Source of the DNA: Dyella terrae
Lineage (GTDB): Bacteria; Pseudomonadota; Gammaproteobacteria; Xanthomonadales; Rhodanobacteraceae
Direction of reading: 5' to 3'
DNA: 64,000 nucleotides
Assembly (NCBI RefSeq): GCF_004322705.1
Contig: NZ_SIZZ01000001.1
Location: 992,001 to 1,056,000 of the forward strand
The translations under genes and the position numbers were made by a program. Positions within the stretch are counted from its first letter, which is position 1. Every line of letters begins with the position of its first letter. The notes beneath the pieces were generated by a model. It was not told the DNA's origin. It made no database searches and saw only the letters and a program-made list of their open reading frames with translations. Shown piece after piece: positions 1-8,326 of the stretch.

Positions 1-58
1 GCCATTCGCGTCGAAAGACGTGCCAAAGATCGACCAGATAGATCTCTTCGCGTCGCAT
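1..58 (-). CDS. Probable Wzz/GumC-type polysaccharide co-polymerase, N-terminal start only
   Basis: Only the first 19 codons lie in the window. An ATG at 58 on the minus strand opens MRREEIYLVDLWHVFRREW and runs off the left edge. The short acidic/polar start followed by a V/I-D-L-W-x-V/I-hydrophobic-R-R segment is how Wzz/GumC chain-length regulators usually begin, just before the first membrane helix. It starts 10 bases after the stop of the polymerase gene, so it continues the polysaccharide operon. The function is inferred from a very short stretch and from context; another membrane protein is possible. Confidence 0.45.
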   Translation of the reverse strand, partial: MRREEIYLVDLWHVFRREW

Positions 59-68
59 GGGAATCCCG

Positions 69-1211
69 TCATCCGAAAGTGGCGACACGGTCGCCGTGAC
101 TGTTCGAGCGCACTGGCAGCAACCAGGCGAGCCATTGCATCAGGAGGCAAAGCGCGATGAAACCAAAGTTCGTCCAGGTAAAAGCCTGGGGTGCGAACGG
201 TGCCATGAGGCAGACATAGGCCATGCGCAGGAAAATCAGCAGCGCGAAGAGCGACACGCCATCACGAAGCCGCCGCATGCTCCAGGCGAGCATGCCGTAG
301 AGAAGCCCCATCGACAGCAGCGCGCCACCGGCGCCCCACGCCATCAGGAAAGGAAAGTACTCTGTGCCCACGTTGATGTTCTTCGCATCAAGCGGGATAT
401 CGGTACCGGCCGTCGCCACCGAACCGGCCAGAGGCACCAGTTGATTCACCAGAAAGCTGGCGTTGGTATATCCCTTGGCGAGGATCGCGCTGAAGTTGTA
501 GGGACCGGCGGTGGCATAGAGCAAAAGCCATTTGATGCCCGGTGGCGAGGCACGATAGAGGTCATCAAACGGCAAGGTGACATAGTCCAGCGTGCCCGAG
601 CGCACTATACCGAGCACCGAGAATGTTGCAGCTCCGCCAACCAGCAAAACCAGCCCCCTGCCCCACGGCAGCCGCCTTGAGCGATCCCTGCGCAACAGCA
701 TCAGCAGGCCCAGGGCGCACAGCGCCGCGAACAGGCGGTTGCGATCAATAACCAGGATCGGGAATGCGAATCCAAGGGCGAGCAACGACCACCGCAAAGG
801 ACGACGGTCGGTGCATAGCATCGCAATGGGGACGAGCACCCAGCACATGTCGGAGACATGCCGGATGTGTTCGCGGCCGCCTGCCATGCTGGCGTACGCG
901 GCGGGCTCGTCGAACAGGGGGATCGGAAAGAACACCAGATCGATGAAGCAGAACACCGCGATGGCACCGGCGAAAGCCAGTGCGACCAGACCTTCTCGCG
1001 TCCCCGCGAAATGCATCGATCGAAGGGCCGGCCAGTCCATGCGTCGTGTTCCCCGAATCCCGTCGGCGGCGGCGAGTGCCAGCGACGAAACCACGAGCCA
1101 CACCAGGCCTTCCAGATAGTCCGGCGGCACGTCGTAGGTCAGCCAGGTAAGCGCGCACGCCACCAGCATGGGCAAGACGATGTAGGTCGATGGCAGGGCC
1201 AGCCAGCGCAT
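69..1211 (-). CDS. Oligosaccharide repeat-unit polymerase (Wzy-like)
   Basis: A polytopic inner-membrane protein of 380 residues with roughly ten hydrophobic segments and a long soluble loop near residues 220-290. The late motif GTEYFPFLMAWG followed by a glycine-rich helix is typical of repeat-unit polymerases, which join flippase-exported units in the periplasm. An open frame extends upstream to 1508, but the ATG at 1211 overlaps the stop of the glycosyltransferase (TGATG), so I take that as the start. It lies between a GT2 gene and a Wzz-like gene, the usual place for Wzy. Sequence conservation in this family is low, so the call leans on topology and context. Confidence 0.75.
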   Translation of the reverse strand: MRWLALPSTYIVLPMLVACALTWLTYDVPPDYLEGLVWLVVSSLALAAADGIRGTRRMDWPALRSMHFAGTREGLVALAFAGAIAVFCFIDLVFFPIPLFDEPAAYASMAGGREHIRHVSDMCWVLVPIAMLCTDRRPLRWSLLALGFAFPILVIDRNRLFAALCALGLLMLLRRDRSRRLPWGRGLVLLVGGAATFSVLGIVRSGTLDYVTLPFDDLYRASPPGIKWLLLYATAGPYNFSAILAKGYTNASFLVNQLVPLAGSVATAGTDIPLDAKNINVGTEYFPFLMAWGAGGALLSMGLLYGMLAWSMRRLRDGVSLFALLIFLRMAYVCLMAPFAPQAFTWTNFGFIALCLLMQWLAWLLPVRSNSHGDRVATFG

Positions 1212-2164
1212 CAGGCGTGCTCCACCCTTCGGGGCAAGGCGCGTTGCGCAGATCGCATGCGAACCCATGCCATGGCGGAGAACATCGCATAGGCCAGCAT
1301 GTGGCCTGCGACGGCGCCGTAGCGATGCTCCAGGAAATGGATCTTGGCGCCGATCACGTGCGCCTGCGCACGCATCAGCAACAGAAAAGGACCGCTGAAC
1401 ATACACGCCCTGCGTAAGGCGACATCGCGGGACTCCATCAGGTTGTGCACGCGCACACGCCGGTTGCGCGTCCGGCTGAAGTTCTCGCCGTGAAGCCGAT
1501 AGGCACAAACCGGGCGATCGATGAATCCCAGCGCATCGTGGGCGGCCAGGCGGAGGAAGAAATCCCAGTCGTCGATCCGCAGGGTTTCGCTCCAGCCAGC
1601 AACGCTTTCAAGCCCTTTGCGCCGGATAAGCGCGACGGGGCCGCCGATGGCCCAGCGACTGATGACAGCGCGCCGTATGCCTTCGTCAGACGCGTACATG
1701 CGCTTGTCCGCGCCATGGAGATCCTGCATGCCACTGTCGTGAAGCTGCCTGCCCTGCGCATCGACCACGATGGAGTCGCCAACGACTGCCCACTTGCGCG
1801 GTCGGCTTTGCAGGTACGCCACCTGCGCACCGATGCCTCCCGGCAGCAGGTAATCATCACTGGCACCGAGGCGCAGATACTGTCCGCGCGCTCGCGCCGC
1901 AAGTTCGTTGAGGGTGGCGGCAATCCCCTTGTTGGCGCGGCAGACGAACTCGACGGGCAGGTCGGCGCCATGCCGGACGATCCACGCGGCAATGCGCTCG
2001 CGCGTGCCATCCATCGAGCCGTCATCGATGATGACGAGCTCTTTCGACGGGTAAGGATCTTCCAGCACGCTGTCCAGGAAGCGCTCTACGAATCGCTCGT
2101 GGTTGTATGCCGGCAGGAGCACCGACACGAGGGGTGAGTACGGCACGGCGCGTCGCTGAATCAT
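1211..2164 (-). CDS. Family 2 glycosyltransferase
   Basis: This 317-residue protein begins with the GT-A signature PLVSVLLPAYNHERF, followed by ELVIIDDGSMDGTRE and, further on, LGASDDYLLPGG (the DxD-like metal/nucleotide-sugar site). It should transfer a sugar from a nucleotide-sugar to the lipid-linked repeat unit on the cytoplasmic face of the membrane. The ATG at 2164 overlaps the flippase stop (ATGA), and its own stop overlaps the next start. The C-terminal part (about residues 230-317) has hydrophobic segments that may bind the membrane. Acceptor and donor cannot be told from sequence. Confidence 0.88.
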   Translation of the reverse strand: MIQRRAVPYSPLVSVLLPAYNHERFVERFLDSVLEDPYPSKELVIIDDGSMDGTRERIAAWIVRHGADLPVEFVCRANKGIAATLNELAARARGQYLRLGASDDYLLPGGIGAQVAYLQSRPRKWAVVGDSIVVDAQGRQLHDSGMQDLHGADKRMYASDEGIRRAVISRWAIGGPVALIRRKGLESVAGWSETLRIDDWDFFLRLAAHDALGFIDRPVCAYRLHGENFSRTRNRRVRVHNLMESRDVALRRACMFSGPFLLLMRAQAHVIGAKIHFLEHRYGAVAGHMLAYAMFSAMAWVRMRSAQRALPRRVEHA

Positions 2165-3414
2165 GCCCGCACTCCCAGATAGCGATGGGCGACCACCGCG
2201 GTGAAAACCAGATAGCCGACGTAGTTGAGCGCGAAGGCGTACATCGCGCCGATCAGGCCGTAGTGCGCCGTGAGTACATAGACGAGGGCGACGTAAGTCA
2301 GCGCGAAAACGCATTCGGACACCACGAACAGCCGCGTCATCGCCTTGGCCAGCATGAGGTAGGACAGCACGAACGAGGCGATTTTGATGACATCGCCCAC
2401 CAGTTGCGGACCATAGAGTGCATTCGCTGAGCCGAAGTCCGCACTGAACAGCATGTGCGTGATCCCATCGCGCGCCAGATAGACGAGCAAGGCCAGCCCG
2501 ACGACCAGCGGGAGCACGATGCGCCAGGCCTGCCGCAGTTCGCGAACGATGTCCTCGGGCGCCTCGGTGGCGGCGAGCTTCGGCAGGTAGTACACGTTGA
2601 TCGCGGTGGTCAGGAACAACAGATAGGCGTCCGACACCTTGCTCACGGCCTGCCAGTAGCCCACCTGCTCCCAGCCAAACTGCAAGGCGAGATGGTCACG
2701 GACGGCAATACCCACCAGGGGAGGCATCAAGGCCGACGTGAGCGTCATGACCGAAAAAGCCGCCAGTCGCCACGTCATCTCCGCATCGAAGCGAAGCCGC
2801 CACATGCCCGGCCGGAAATAAGGACTGCGGCGCCATGCAGGAAGACCCACGGCCAGCCACAGCAGCTGCGTGATGATCATCGCCAACAGCGCGCCGTAGA
2901 GCTGAAGCCACTTCGCCAGCCAGACGGCGACGATCATGCCCACCAGGGATCCGGTGACCTGGATGAAGGCGAGCCGCCGCACATCCATGAACCCGTTGAT
3001 GACGGCAAGGATGTAGTTGGCCAGCGCCATGCCGATCTGGGCAAACGCGAGTATGCGAATCAGGCTGGCGAAGTGGACGTCCCCAAGCAGCCAGGCGGCG
3101 AGTGGACGGCTGGCAACCAGAGCGACGATGCCGGTCAGCACGGACGCGCTGAGCGCGTACCACAGGGCGGCCGCCAGCAAGCGGTCGAGCAGGTGGGCAT
3201 CGTACCGGTACTCGGCGACGTACTTGACGATCGCCGAGCTGATGCCCCCGCCGGCCAGCACCGCGAGTATCGACATGAGGCTCATGAACTGCCCCAGCTT
3301 GCCGACGCCAACGGGGCCGGCGATCCACGCGACCAGCTTGATGATCACCAGGGCGGCGAGCAGCCGTGCGGCCGTCGCCATGGCGGACCATGCGCCTGCC
3401 CTCACCGCATTCAT
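2161..3414 (-). CDS. Polysaccharide flippase, Wzx/WzxE-like
   Basis: A 417-residue polytopic membrane protein with about 12 hydrophobic helices. The opening [20 protein letters not shown] and the [16 protein letters not shown] stretch match the O-antigen translocase / lipid III flippase branch of the MOP exporter superfamily. It should flip undecaprenyl-linked repeat units to the periplasm. The ATG at 3414 overlaps the aminotransferase stop (ATGA), favouring it over an upstream in-frame ATG at 3438. It is translationally coupled on both sides, so it is made with the sugar-synthesis and transferase enzymes. Confidence 0.88.
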   Translation of the reverse strand: MNAVRAGAWSAMATAARLLAALVIIKLVAWIAGPVGVGKLGQFMSLMSILAVLAGGGISSAIVKYVAEYRYDAHLLDRLLAAALWYALSASVLTGIVALVASRPLAAWLLGDVHFASLIRILAFAQIGMALANYILAVINGFMDVRRLAFIQVTGSLVGMIVAVWLAKWLQLYGALLAMIITQLLWLAVGLPAWRRSPYFRPGMWRLRFDAEMTWRLAAFSVMTLTSALMPPLVGIAVRDHLALQFGWEQVGYWQAVSKVSDAYLLFLTTAINVYYLPKLAATEAPEDIVRELRQAWRIVLPLVVGLALLVYLARDGITHMLFSADFGSANALYGPQLVGDVIKIASFVLSYLMLAKAMTRLFVVSECVFALTYVALVYVLTAHYGLIGAMYAFALNYVGYLVFTAVVAHRYLGVRA

Positions 3415-4523
3415 GCGGCCACCCCGAAGGACAGGCATGCGTCGATGACTTGTTCGATCGCACGATCATCCATGGTCGGCCCCATCGGCAGGCTGAGCAC
3501 TTCGCGATGCAGGCGCTCGGCAATCGGGAGGGAGATCGACGCCATGTCGCCGTACGCCGGCTGACGATGAGCCGGCACCGGATAATGCACCTGGGCATGG
3601 ATGCCGCGTTCAAGCAGGTGGTGTTGCAGCGCGTCCCTGCGCTCGCAGCGCACGACGAACAGGTGCCAGGCGTGCGCTTCTTCCATGGCGACATGCGGCA
3701 ACGCGATATCGGGATGTGCGATGGACTGTCGGTAGCACCGCGCGACGCGACGACGCTCGGTCACGTCCGCGTCGAGGTGGCGCAATTTCACGCGCAGCAT
3801 GGCGGCCTGGATTTCATCCAGGCGGGAGTTCATCCCCAGGTAGAGATGCCGGTACTTTTCCTGCGAGCCGTAGTTGCGCAAGGCCGCCACGCGTGAGGCC
3901 AGTTCCGGGTCCGCGGTGACGACGGCGCCTCCGTCGCCCAGGGCGCCCAGGTTCTTTCCCGGAAAGAAACTGTAGGCGGCCGCATCGCCCCACGTCCCCG
4001 CCATGCGCCCGCCAAGGCGCGCGCCATGTGCCTGCGCCGCATCCTCCACCAGCAGCAGACCGTGCCTTCGCGCGATATCCACCAACGAGGGCATATCAGC
4101 CAGCTGTCCATACAGGTGCACGGGCAGCAGTACGCGCGTGCGCGGCCCGATGGCAGCCTCCACGCGGGCAGGATCGATGTTGAAACTGGTGGGGTCCGGT
4201 TCCACGGGCACCGGCACCAACCCGGTCGCCGTAATGGCCAGATAGGTGGCGATAAACGTGTTTGCCGGAACGATCACCTGATCACCCGGCATTAGCAAAC
4301 CGAGCTCGCGATAACCACGCAGGATCAGCACGAGCGCATCCAGGCCGTTGCCGACGCCGATCACGTGCCTTGCACCCAGGTAGCTGGCGAACTCGCGTTC
4401 GAAGGCGGCGAGCTCTTCGCCGAGCACGTACCAACCTGAGTCAATCACTCGCGATGCGGCGGCCTTGAGTTCGTCGCCATAGCGCGCGTTGATGTCGCCG
4501 ACGGTCAGGAAGGGCACGGCCAT
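3411..4523 (-). CDS. DegT/DnrJ/EryC1/StrS aminotransferase (dTDP-3-amino-3,6-dideoxyhexose type, FdtB/QdtB-like)
   Basis: A PLP-dependent sugar aminotransferase of 370 residues. The Schiff-base lysine is K190 in [15 protein letters not shown], and D161/Q164 in the EDAAQAHGA motif should contact the cofactor. Members of this family acting on dTDP-3-keto-6-deoxyhexoses sit with a FdtA/QdtA ketoisomerase and an acyltransferase, both present upstream here, so the likely product is a dTDP-3-amino-3,6-dideoxyhexose (Fuc3N or Qui3N stereochemistry unresolved). The start at 4523 overlaps the upstream stop (TGATG); an in-frame ATG lies 12 bases further up. Family certain; exact substrate inferred. Confidence 0.88.
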   Translation of the reverse strand: MAVPFLTVGDINARYGDELKAAASRVIDSGWYVLGEELAAFEREFASYLGARHVIGVGNGLDALVLILRGYRELGLLMPGDQVIVPANTFIATYLAITATGLVPVPVEPDPTSFNIDPARVEAAIGPRTRVLLPVHLYGQLADMPSLVDIARRHGLLLVEDAAQAHGARLGGRMAGTWGDAAAYSFFPGKNLGALGDGGAVVTADPELASRVAALRNYGSQEKYRHLYLGMNSRLDEIQAAMLRVKLRHLDADVTERRRVARCYRQSIAHPDIALPHVAMEEAHAWHLFVVRCERRDALQHHLLERGIHAQVHYPVPAHRQPAYGDMASISLPIAERLHREVLSLPMGPTMDDRAIEQVIDACLSFGVAA

Positions 4524-5455
4524 CACAGCGTCCACTCATAGGTGTCGTGCACGATCGAGCGGCCACCAAAGGACTCCTTGTGGGCGACAAGGCCTTCGTT
4601 GAGAACGTCACCGTGCTGCTCAGTCGATATGCCGAAGCTGAACCAGGTTCGCGATGCGTAGTGATCGCGAATCAGGCTACCCAGGAGCAGGCTCAGCGCA
4701 TCGCAGGCGCGCCCTTCTTCCGACGCGGCCATGTACTGGGTGTGCACGGTCCGGCCGTAGTCATAGGTGACTACACCGGCCAGCAGGCGTCCTTCCCGGC
4801 GGGCTTCGTGAAGCAGAATGTGTCCGGGAAAGCGCGCGTGCAAAAGGCGCAGCTCGCCCAGTGAATGGGTTGGCGTGGCGTCGTGTGACGCGAGCACATC
4901 GGTCAGCAGGGTATGGAAGTTCTCCCAGTCCCGGCCTGCGCCTACGGTGACGCCTTCGCGTTCCGCGCGGTGCATCGCGTGTCGGCGTGCCTCGGACCAT
5001 CGGTAACCCTGCTGCAAGCCGATCACGGTGGACAGCTCGCGACGGGCGAGTCGCGCACCTCGTCGCTGCAAGGCGTACAGATCATCTTCCGCCGGGTAGG
5101 CCTGAAAGACATGGGGTACCGGCTTGTACGTGATTCGCGAACATCCCTGGGCCCGGTAGTGGTCGGCCATCCGGTCAAAGGTTTCGAGCGTGCCCTCCGC
5201 CCGCAGTGCGTGCGAGAGAATCAGTCCCGCGTGGCTGAGGCCACCGTGGCTGACAATGTGTCCATTGATCCGATGGGCCGGAAAGACGGCCACCGGCATC
5301 CCCTTGCGCATCACGATCAGCGAGGCATCGCTGAATCGTTGGCGGTGGTAGTCCATATAGGCGCGGCGATGCTGAAGCGTGCCGTTGCGCGACGCATCGA
5401 CGACGCCGTCCCAGACGGCCTCCAGCCCCGGTTCGTAAGGAAGCAGACTAAGCAT
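4523..5455 (-). CDS. FemAB/GNAT-fold acyltransferase-like protein of the polysaccharide locus
   Basis: A 310-residue soluble protein. The C-terminal half resembles the GNAT-like Acetyltransf_6 / FemAB-related fold, with an R-x-G-R-L-L-A-G-V strand, followed by [15 protein letters not shown] and [15 protein letters not shown]. Related proteins are recurrent accessories of surface polysaccharide loci and probably transfer an acyl or aminoacyl group to a sugar. I see no well-defined catalytic residue. The ATG at 5455 overlaps the previous gene by eight bases. An open frame continues upstream to 5512 but lies inside the beta-propeller gene. Substrate unknown. Confidence 0.7.
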   Translation of the reverse strand: MLSLLPYEPGLEAVWDGVVDASRNGTLQHRRAYMDYHRQRFSDASLIVMRKGMPVAVFPAHRINGHIVSHGGLSHAGLILSHALRAEGTLETFDRMADHYRAQGCSRITYKPVPHVFQAYPAEDDLYALQRRGARLARRELSTVIGLQQGYRWSEARRHAMHRAEREGVTVGAGRDWENFHTLLTDVLASHDATPTHSLGELRLLHARFPGHILLHEARREGRLLAGVVTYDYGRTVHTQYMAASEEGRACDALSLLLGSLIRDHYASRTWFSFGISTEQHGDVLNEGLVAHKESFGGRSIVHDTYEWTL

Positions 5456-6395
5456 GCGCGGCCTCGAAAGCCGGATGATCCGCGGCTTCGGCGACGCCGA
5501 AACCGTCCACACCCATGTCGTTGCCGTTGTAGAACATCAGCCAGCGTCCGCCATGACGGATCAACGCCGGATAACAGATCACCCGCGAGTCCCAGCCTGA
5601 CCGGGAGAGCGCGAGTCCAAGTTGTCCGTCGTCCCGGGTCCATGTCTCGCCGTCGGGGCTGAAAGCGATGCCCGGGAAGTAGTCGCCCTGCGTATTGCCG
5701 CGCGTAAAGTACATGACGTAGCGACCATCGATGCGATACACGCGCGGTCGCCCGATGCGGTATTCGGTGCCCCGCGGCGCAAGGCAGACCTGGTCGTCGC
5801 GCGGCACGGCAGCCAGGTCGCGCGTGGCCACGGTGCGAATGTGGTAGCGCGGATACGGCCGGCCACCAATGAACTCCCAGCTGTCGCCCACGGCATACCA
5901 GAGTCGCCAGCTTCCGTTTTCATACATCGCTGTGTGCACCGCGCCAATGGTGCTTCGCCCTGGCGCGCGATCCAGGATGGGCGTCTCCTGCACGCGGTGG
6001 AAGGAGTCGCCTCCATCGGTCGACAGCGCCAGTCCGGTAAAGGCGAGGAATTTCGCGCGCGCCACTTGCTGGAAGCCGACATAAAACATGTGCAGGCCAC
6101 CGGGACCGTCGACGATGTCGCCCAGGATCATGCCGTTGTCGTCAAAGCAGCCGCCGCGACCGACATCGAGCACGGGCCGCGTACTGACCGACAGCACGTG
6201 CGACGGGTCATCGGCGCGGATGTCGACATAGCCGATCCGGCTGACACCATCCTCATCGCGAAAACCGGCGTACACGCGAATCCTGTCACTGCCACGCCGT
6301 ATGGGTGTTGGCGTCAGCGCCGAATGGCGCATCCATCCCCCCACGCCTTGCTGCGCGGTGCGAAAGACCAGTCCGCGTTTGGTCCAGGCGAACAT
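5448..6395 (-). CDS. Predicted five-bladed beta-propeller (GH43/68-like) protein of the polysaccharide locus
   Basis: A 315-residue protein without a signal peptide, made of repeated strands ending in motifs such as GLHMFYVGF, SWRLWYAVGD, RYVMYFTRGN and RWLMFYNGND. Such repeats are typical of the five-bladed propeller of glycoside hydrolase families 43, 62 and 68. Relatives of unknown function are found in O-antigen or exopolysaccharide clusters. Acidic candidates (FDDNG, WDSRV, YNGND) could form a sugar pocket, but I cannot assign the catalytic triad. The gene overlaps the FemAB-like gene and follows the acyltransferase by four bases. It may modify or bind a sugar nucleotide or lipid-linked sugar; this is inference. 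Confidence 0.65.
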   Translation of the reverse strand: MFAWTKRGLVFRTAQQGVGGWMRHSALTPTPIRRGSDRIRVYAGFRDEDGVSRIGYVDIRADDPSHVLSVSTRPVLDVGRGGCFDDNGMILGDIVDGPGGLHMFYVGFQQVARAKFLAFTGLALSTDGGDSFHRVQETPILDRAPGRSTIGAVHTAMYENGSWRLWYAVGDSWEFIGGRPYPRYHIRTVATRDLAAVPRDDQVCLAPRGTEYRIGRPRVYRIDGRYVMYFTRGNTQGDYFPGIAFSPDGETWTRDDGQLGLALSRSGWDSRVICYPALIRHGGRWLMFYNGNDMGVDGFGVAEAADHPAFEAAHA

Positions 6396-6399
6396 GGCC

Positions 6400-7065
6400 T
6401 CAAAGCCTTACATCGAAACTGGAGCGGTTGGGAATGGCCTGTGCGGGCGAACCAACGTAAACCCGCCCGGGCTCCGTATGCTTCGTCACCAGCGCCCCCG
6501 CTCCTATGACGTTGTCTTCGCCGACCTTGATACCGTCGTTGAAGGTGGCGTTCACGCCGATGAAGCTGCTCGAGCCGATATCGCAATAGCCGGATATCAC
6601 GGCATGGGAGGCCACGAAGACATTGTCACGAATCACCGTTCGGTGACCGACGTGATTGCCGCTCCAAAGGATGCAGTTGTTGCCGATGTGCACGAAGGGC
6701 TGCACGACGTTGTTCTCGAAAACAAAGCTGTTCTCGCCGACCTCGGCATTGCGCCAGACGAACGCCCGGGAGCTGATGTACGTGGCGAAGCGATAGCCGC
6801 GCGCCTTGCCGTCAAGGTAGAAGCGCGTGCGCAGGCGATTCAACTGGCTGGCGGGTATGGCGACGAAGAGGTCGACCGTGCCCGGGGGATGAATGTCAGC
6901 CAGGCGCTCATAAGCAAGGACGGGACGGCCCGCGAGATCGGGGGACGTGAGGTATGGGGATTCTACCGAGAAGGCCACGACGTCGTAGTCACTGTCGTGC
7001 TCGAAGTATTCGCAGGCAATCTGCGCCATCTCGCCCGCACCGATCAGGATCAGCGGCCGGGACAT
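6400..7065 (-). CDS. NeuD/PglD-family sugar O/N-acyltransferase (left-handed beta-helix)
   Basis: A 221-residue protein. Residues 1-80 form a Rossmann-like PglD N-domain (PLILIGAGEMAQIACEYF). From about residue 95 hexapeptide repeats follow (AEVGENSFVFENNVV, VHIGNNCILWSGNHVGHRT, CDIGSSSFIGVNATF, IKVGEDNVIGAGALV), the left-handed helix of acetyl-CoA transferases. The HVGH motif carries the likely catalytic His. Next to a ketoisomerase and aminotransferase it most likely N-acetylates the 3-amino group of the dTDP-sugar (FdtC/QdtC role). It overlaps the ketoisomerase by 16 bases. Confidence 0.85.
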   Translation of the reverse strand: MSRPLILIGAGEMAQIACEYFEHDSDYDVVAFSVESPYLTSPDLAGRPVLAYERLADIHPPGTVDLFVAIPASQLNRLRTRFYLDGKARGYRFATYISSRAFVWRNAEVGENSFVFENNVVQPFVHIGNNCILWSGNHVGHRTVIRDNVFVASHAVISGYCDIGSSSFIGVNATFNDGIKVGEDNVIGAGALVTKHTEPGRVYVGSPAQAIPNRSSFDVRL

Positions 7066-7487
7066 GCCACCACACCCTCCAGGTAGGTCCGGTCGCTGAG
7101 TTCGCCCAGGAATTGGGCGTAATCGCGGATATAGTCCGTCGGATCATAAGGCTGGTCGGCCAGCACCATCAGCACGCAGTCGTCGCTGAAATCATAGAGT
7201 TCACGCCAGACCATGCTGCCCATGAACAATCCGCTCGATGGCTGGTCGAGGAGGACCTCGCGCGCGCCGTTTCCATCGTCGAGCAGTATCTTCACCGAGC
7301 CGCGAACGGCGATGGCCAGCTGATTGAGATGGCGATGCGCGTGGCATCCCCGATGGATGCCCTGCTGCGTGCCGAAGATGTAATAGACGCGGCGGATCGG
7401 AAAGGGAACATTGCGATCGGTTTCAAGCGATACCAGCATGCCACCGTGGTCGCCGTGGGACTGAAGTTGAACGCGTTCGATGTCCAT
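7050..7487 (-). CDS. Sugar 3,4-ketoisomerase (FdtA/QdtA, WxcM-like cupin)
   Basis: First gene of the polysaccharide operon, 145 residues. It is a single-domain cupin with the family signature GIHRGCHAHRHLNQLAIAVR; H49 and H51 correspond to the catalytic histidines of FdtA/QdtA. The enzyme converts dTDP-4-keto-6-deoxyglucose to a 3-keto isomer, the step before amination. I start at the ATG at 7487 (MDIERVQLQS), where homology begins; the open frame upstream to 7619 is low-complexity and unlikely to be translated. The 3-keto sugar's stereochemistry, and thus fdtA versus qdtA, cannot be read here. The rmlA/rmlB functions are not in the window. Confidence 0.85.
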   Translation of the reverse strand: MDIERVQLQSHGDHGGMLVSLETDRNVPFPIRRVYYIFGTQQGIHRGCHAHRHLNQLAIAVRGSVKILLDDGNGAREVLLDQPSSGLFMGSMVWRELYDFSDDCVLMVLADQPYDPTDYIRDYAQFLGELSDRTYLEGVVACPGR

Positions 7488-7695
7488 GATCCGTGCCGTA
7501 GAGGAATCCGCGTCGACGACCGTTTCATCTGAGTGCCGCCGCTTCCGGCAAAGGTTGCGTGCGGTTCGATGGCGTCGTGCGCCGGGCCATCGGGCAACCT
7601 TTCCCACCGTTGGCTGCACTCATTCCCGTTACGTTTCCAGGCTCCCGCGCGCTTGCGACGGCGAGGGAGCCCGATTGGGGCAGAGAGGCCAGGAC

Positions 7696-8307
7696 ATGCA
7701 GTGGCAGACCCATGCGACGTCGAACGACGCGTCATCGCCCATTGGCGCAGATGCCAGCGTCCCTGCCCTCGCGTTGCATCGGCCCATGATGCTGATCGTG
7801 CTGCACTGGTTGACTTTTCTGATACTCGTCATTGGCCTGACCTGCATCCTGACGAGGGAACTGCTGGATGGTCGCGCCGTGCGCCAGTGGCTGCTCGATG
7901 CGCATCGGGATTGCGGTCTTTCGATCCTGGTGCTCACGGTTTGTCGCCTCGGCTATCGCTTCAGGCTCGGCCGCCTTCCACCGACCGCGCGCATGCCGAG
8001 GCTCCAGCACCTGGCGGCCTCCGCGACGCATGCCGCCATGTATCTACTGCTGCTCGCGCAACCCGTCATCGGCTGGGCCATGAGCAGCGCCGCCGACAAG
8101 CCTCCCCATCTGTTCGGCTTCAGCCTTCCCTATCTGGTGGCGCCCGATGAGGACCTGGCCGATCGCCTGGCGATCTGGCATGCGGACGTGGCCTGGGTGC
8201 TGCTCAGCCTGATCGTGATGCACATCGCGGCTGCGCTGTGGCATCACTTTTTTCGCCGCGACCGGGTCCTTCGCGCGATGTGGCCGGCCGGCCGACGGGC
8301 ACCGTGA
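7696..8307 (+). CDS. Cytochrome b561 family, di-haem membrane protein
   Basis: A 203-residue protein with four membrane helices carrying the b561 histidines: VLHWLTF (helix 1), DAHRDCGLSILVL (helix 2), ATHAAMYLLLLAQPVIGW (helix 3) and IWHADVAWVLLSLIVMHIAA (helix 4), then WHHFFRRDRVLRAM. It should pass electrons across the inner membrane, probably from the quinone pool, to periplasmic acceptors. The ATG at 7696 follows an AGAGG-like site; the long open frame upstream overlaps the divergent operon's leader. Haem-binding outer-membrane and cytochrome c genes follow within 20 bases each, suggesting an electron-transfer operon. Confidence 0.88.
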   Translation: MQWQTHATSNDASSPIGADASVPALALHRPMMLIVLHWLTFLILVIGLTCILTRELLDGRAVRQWLLDAHRDCGLSILVLTVCRLGYRFRLGRLPPTARMPRLQHLAASATHAAMYLLLLAQPVIGWAMSSAADKPPHLFGFSLPYLVAPDEDLADRLAIWHADVAWVLLSLIVMHIAAALWHHFFRRDRVLRAMWPAGRRAP

Positions 8308-8326
8308 CCGAAGCCAAGGAGTCTTC

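Noticed and set aside
57-680. 207-codon plus-strand frame at the left end
   Set aside because: Lies opposite the polymerase gene, no family resemblance, low-complexity GC-rich translation; a shadow frame.
5622-6509. 295-codon plus-strand frame opposite the beta-propeller gene
   Set aside because: Shadow of a real minus-strand gene; no domain.
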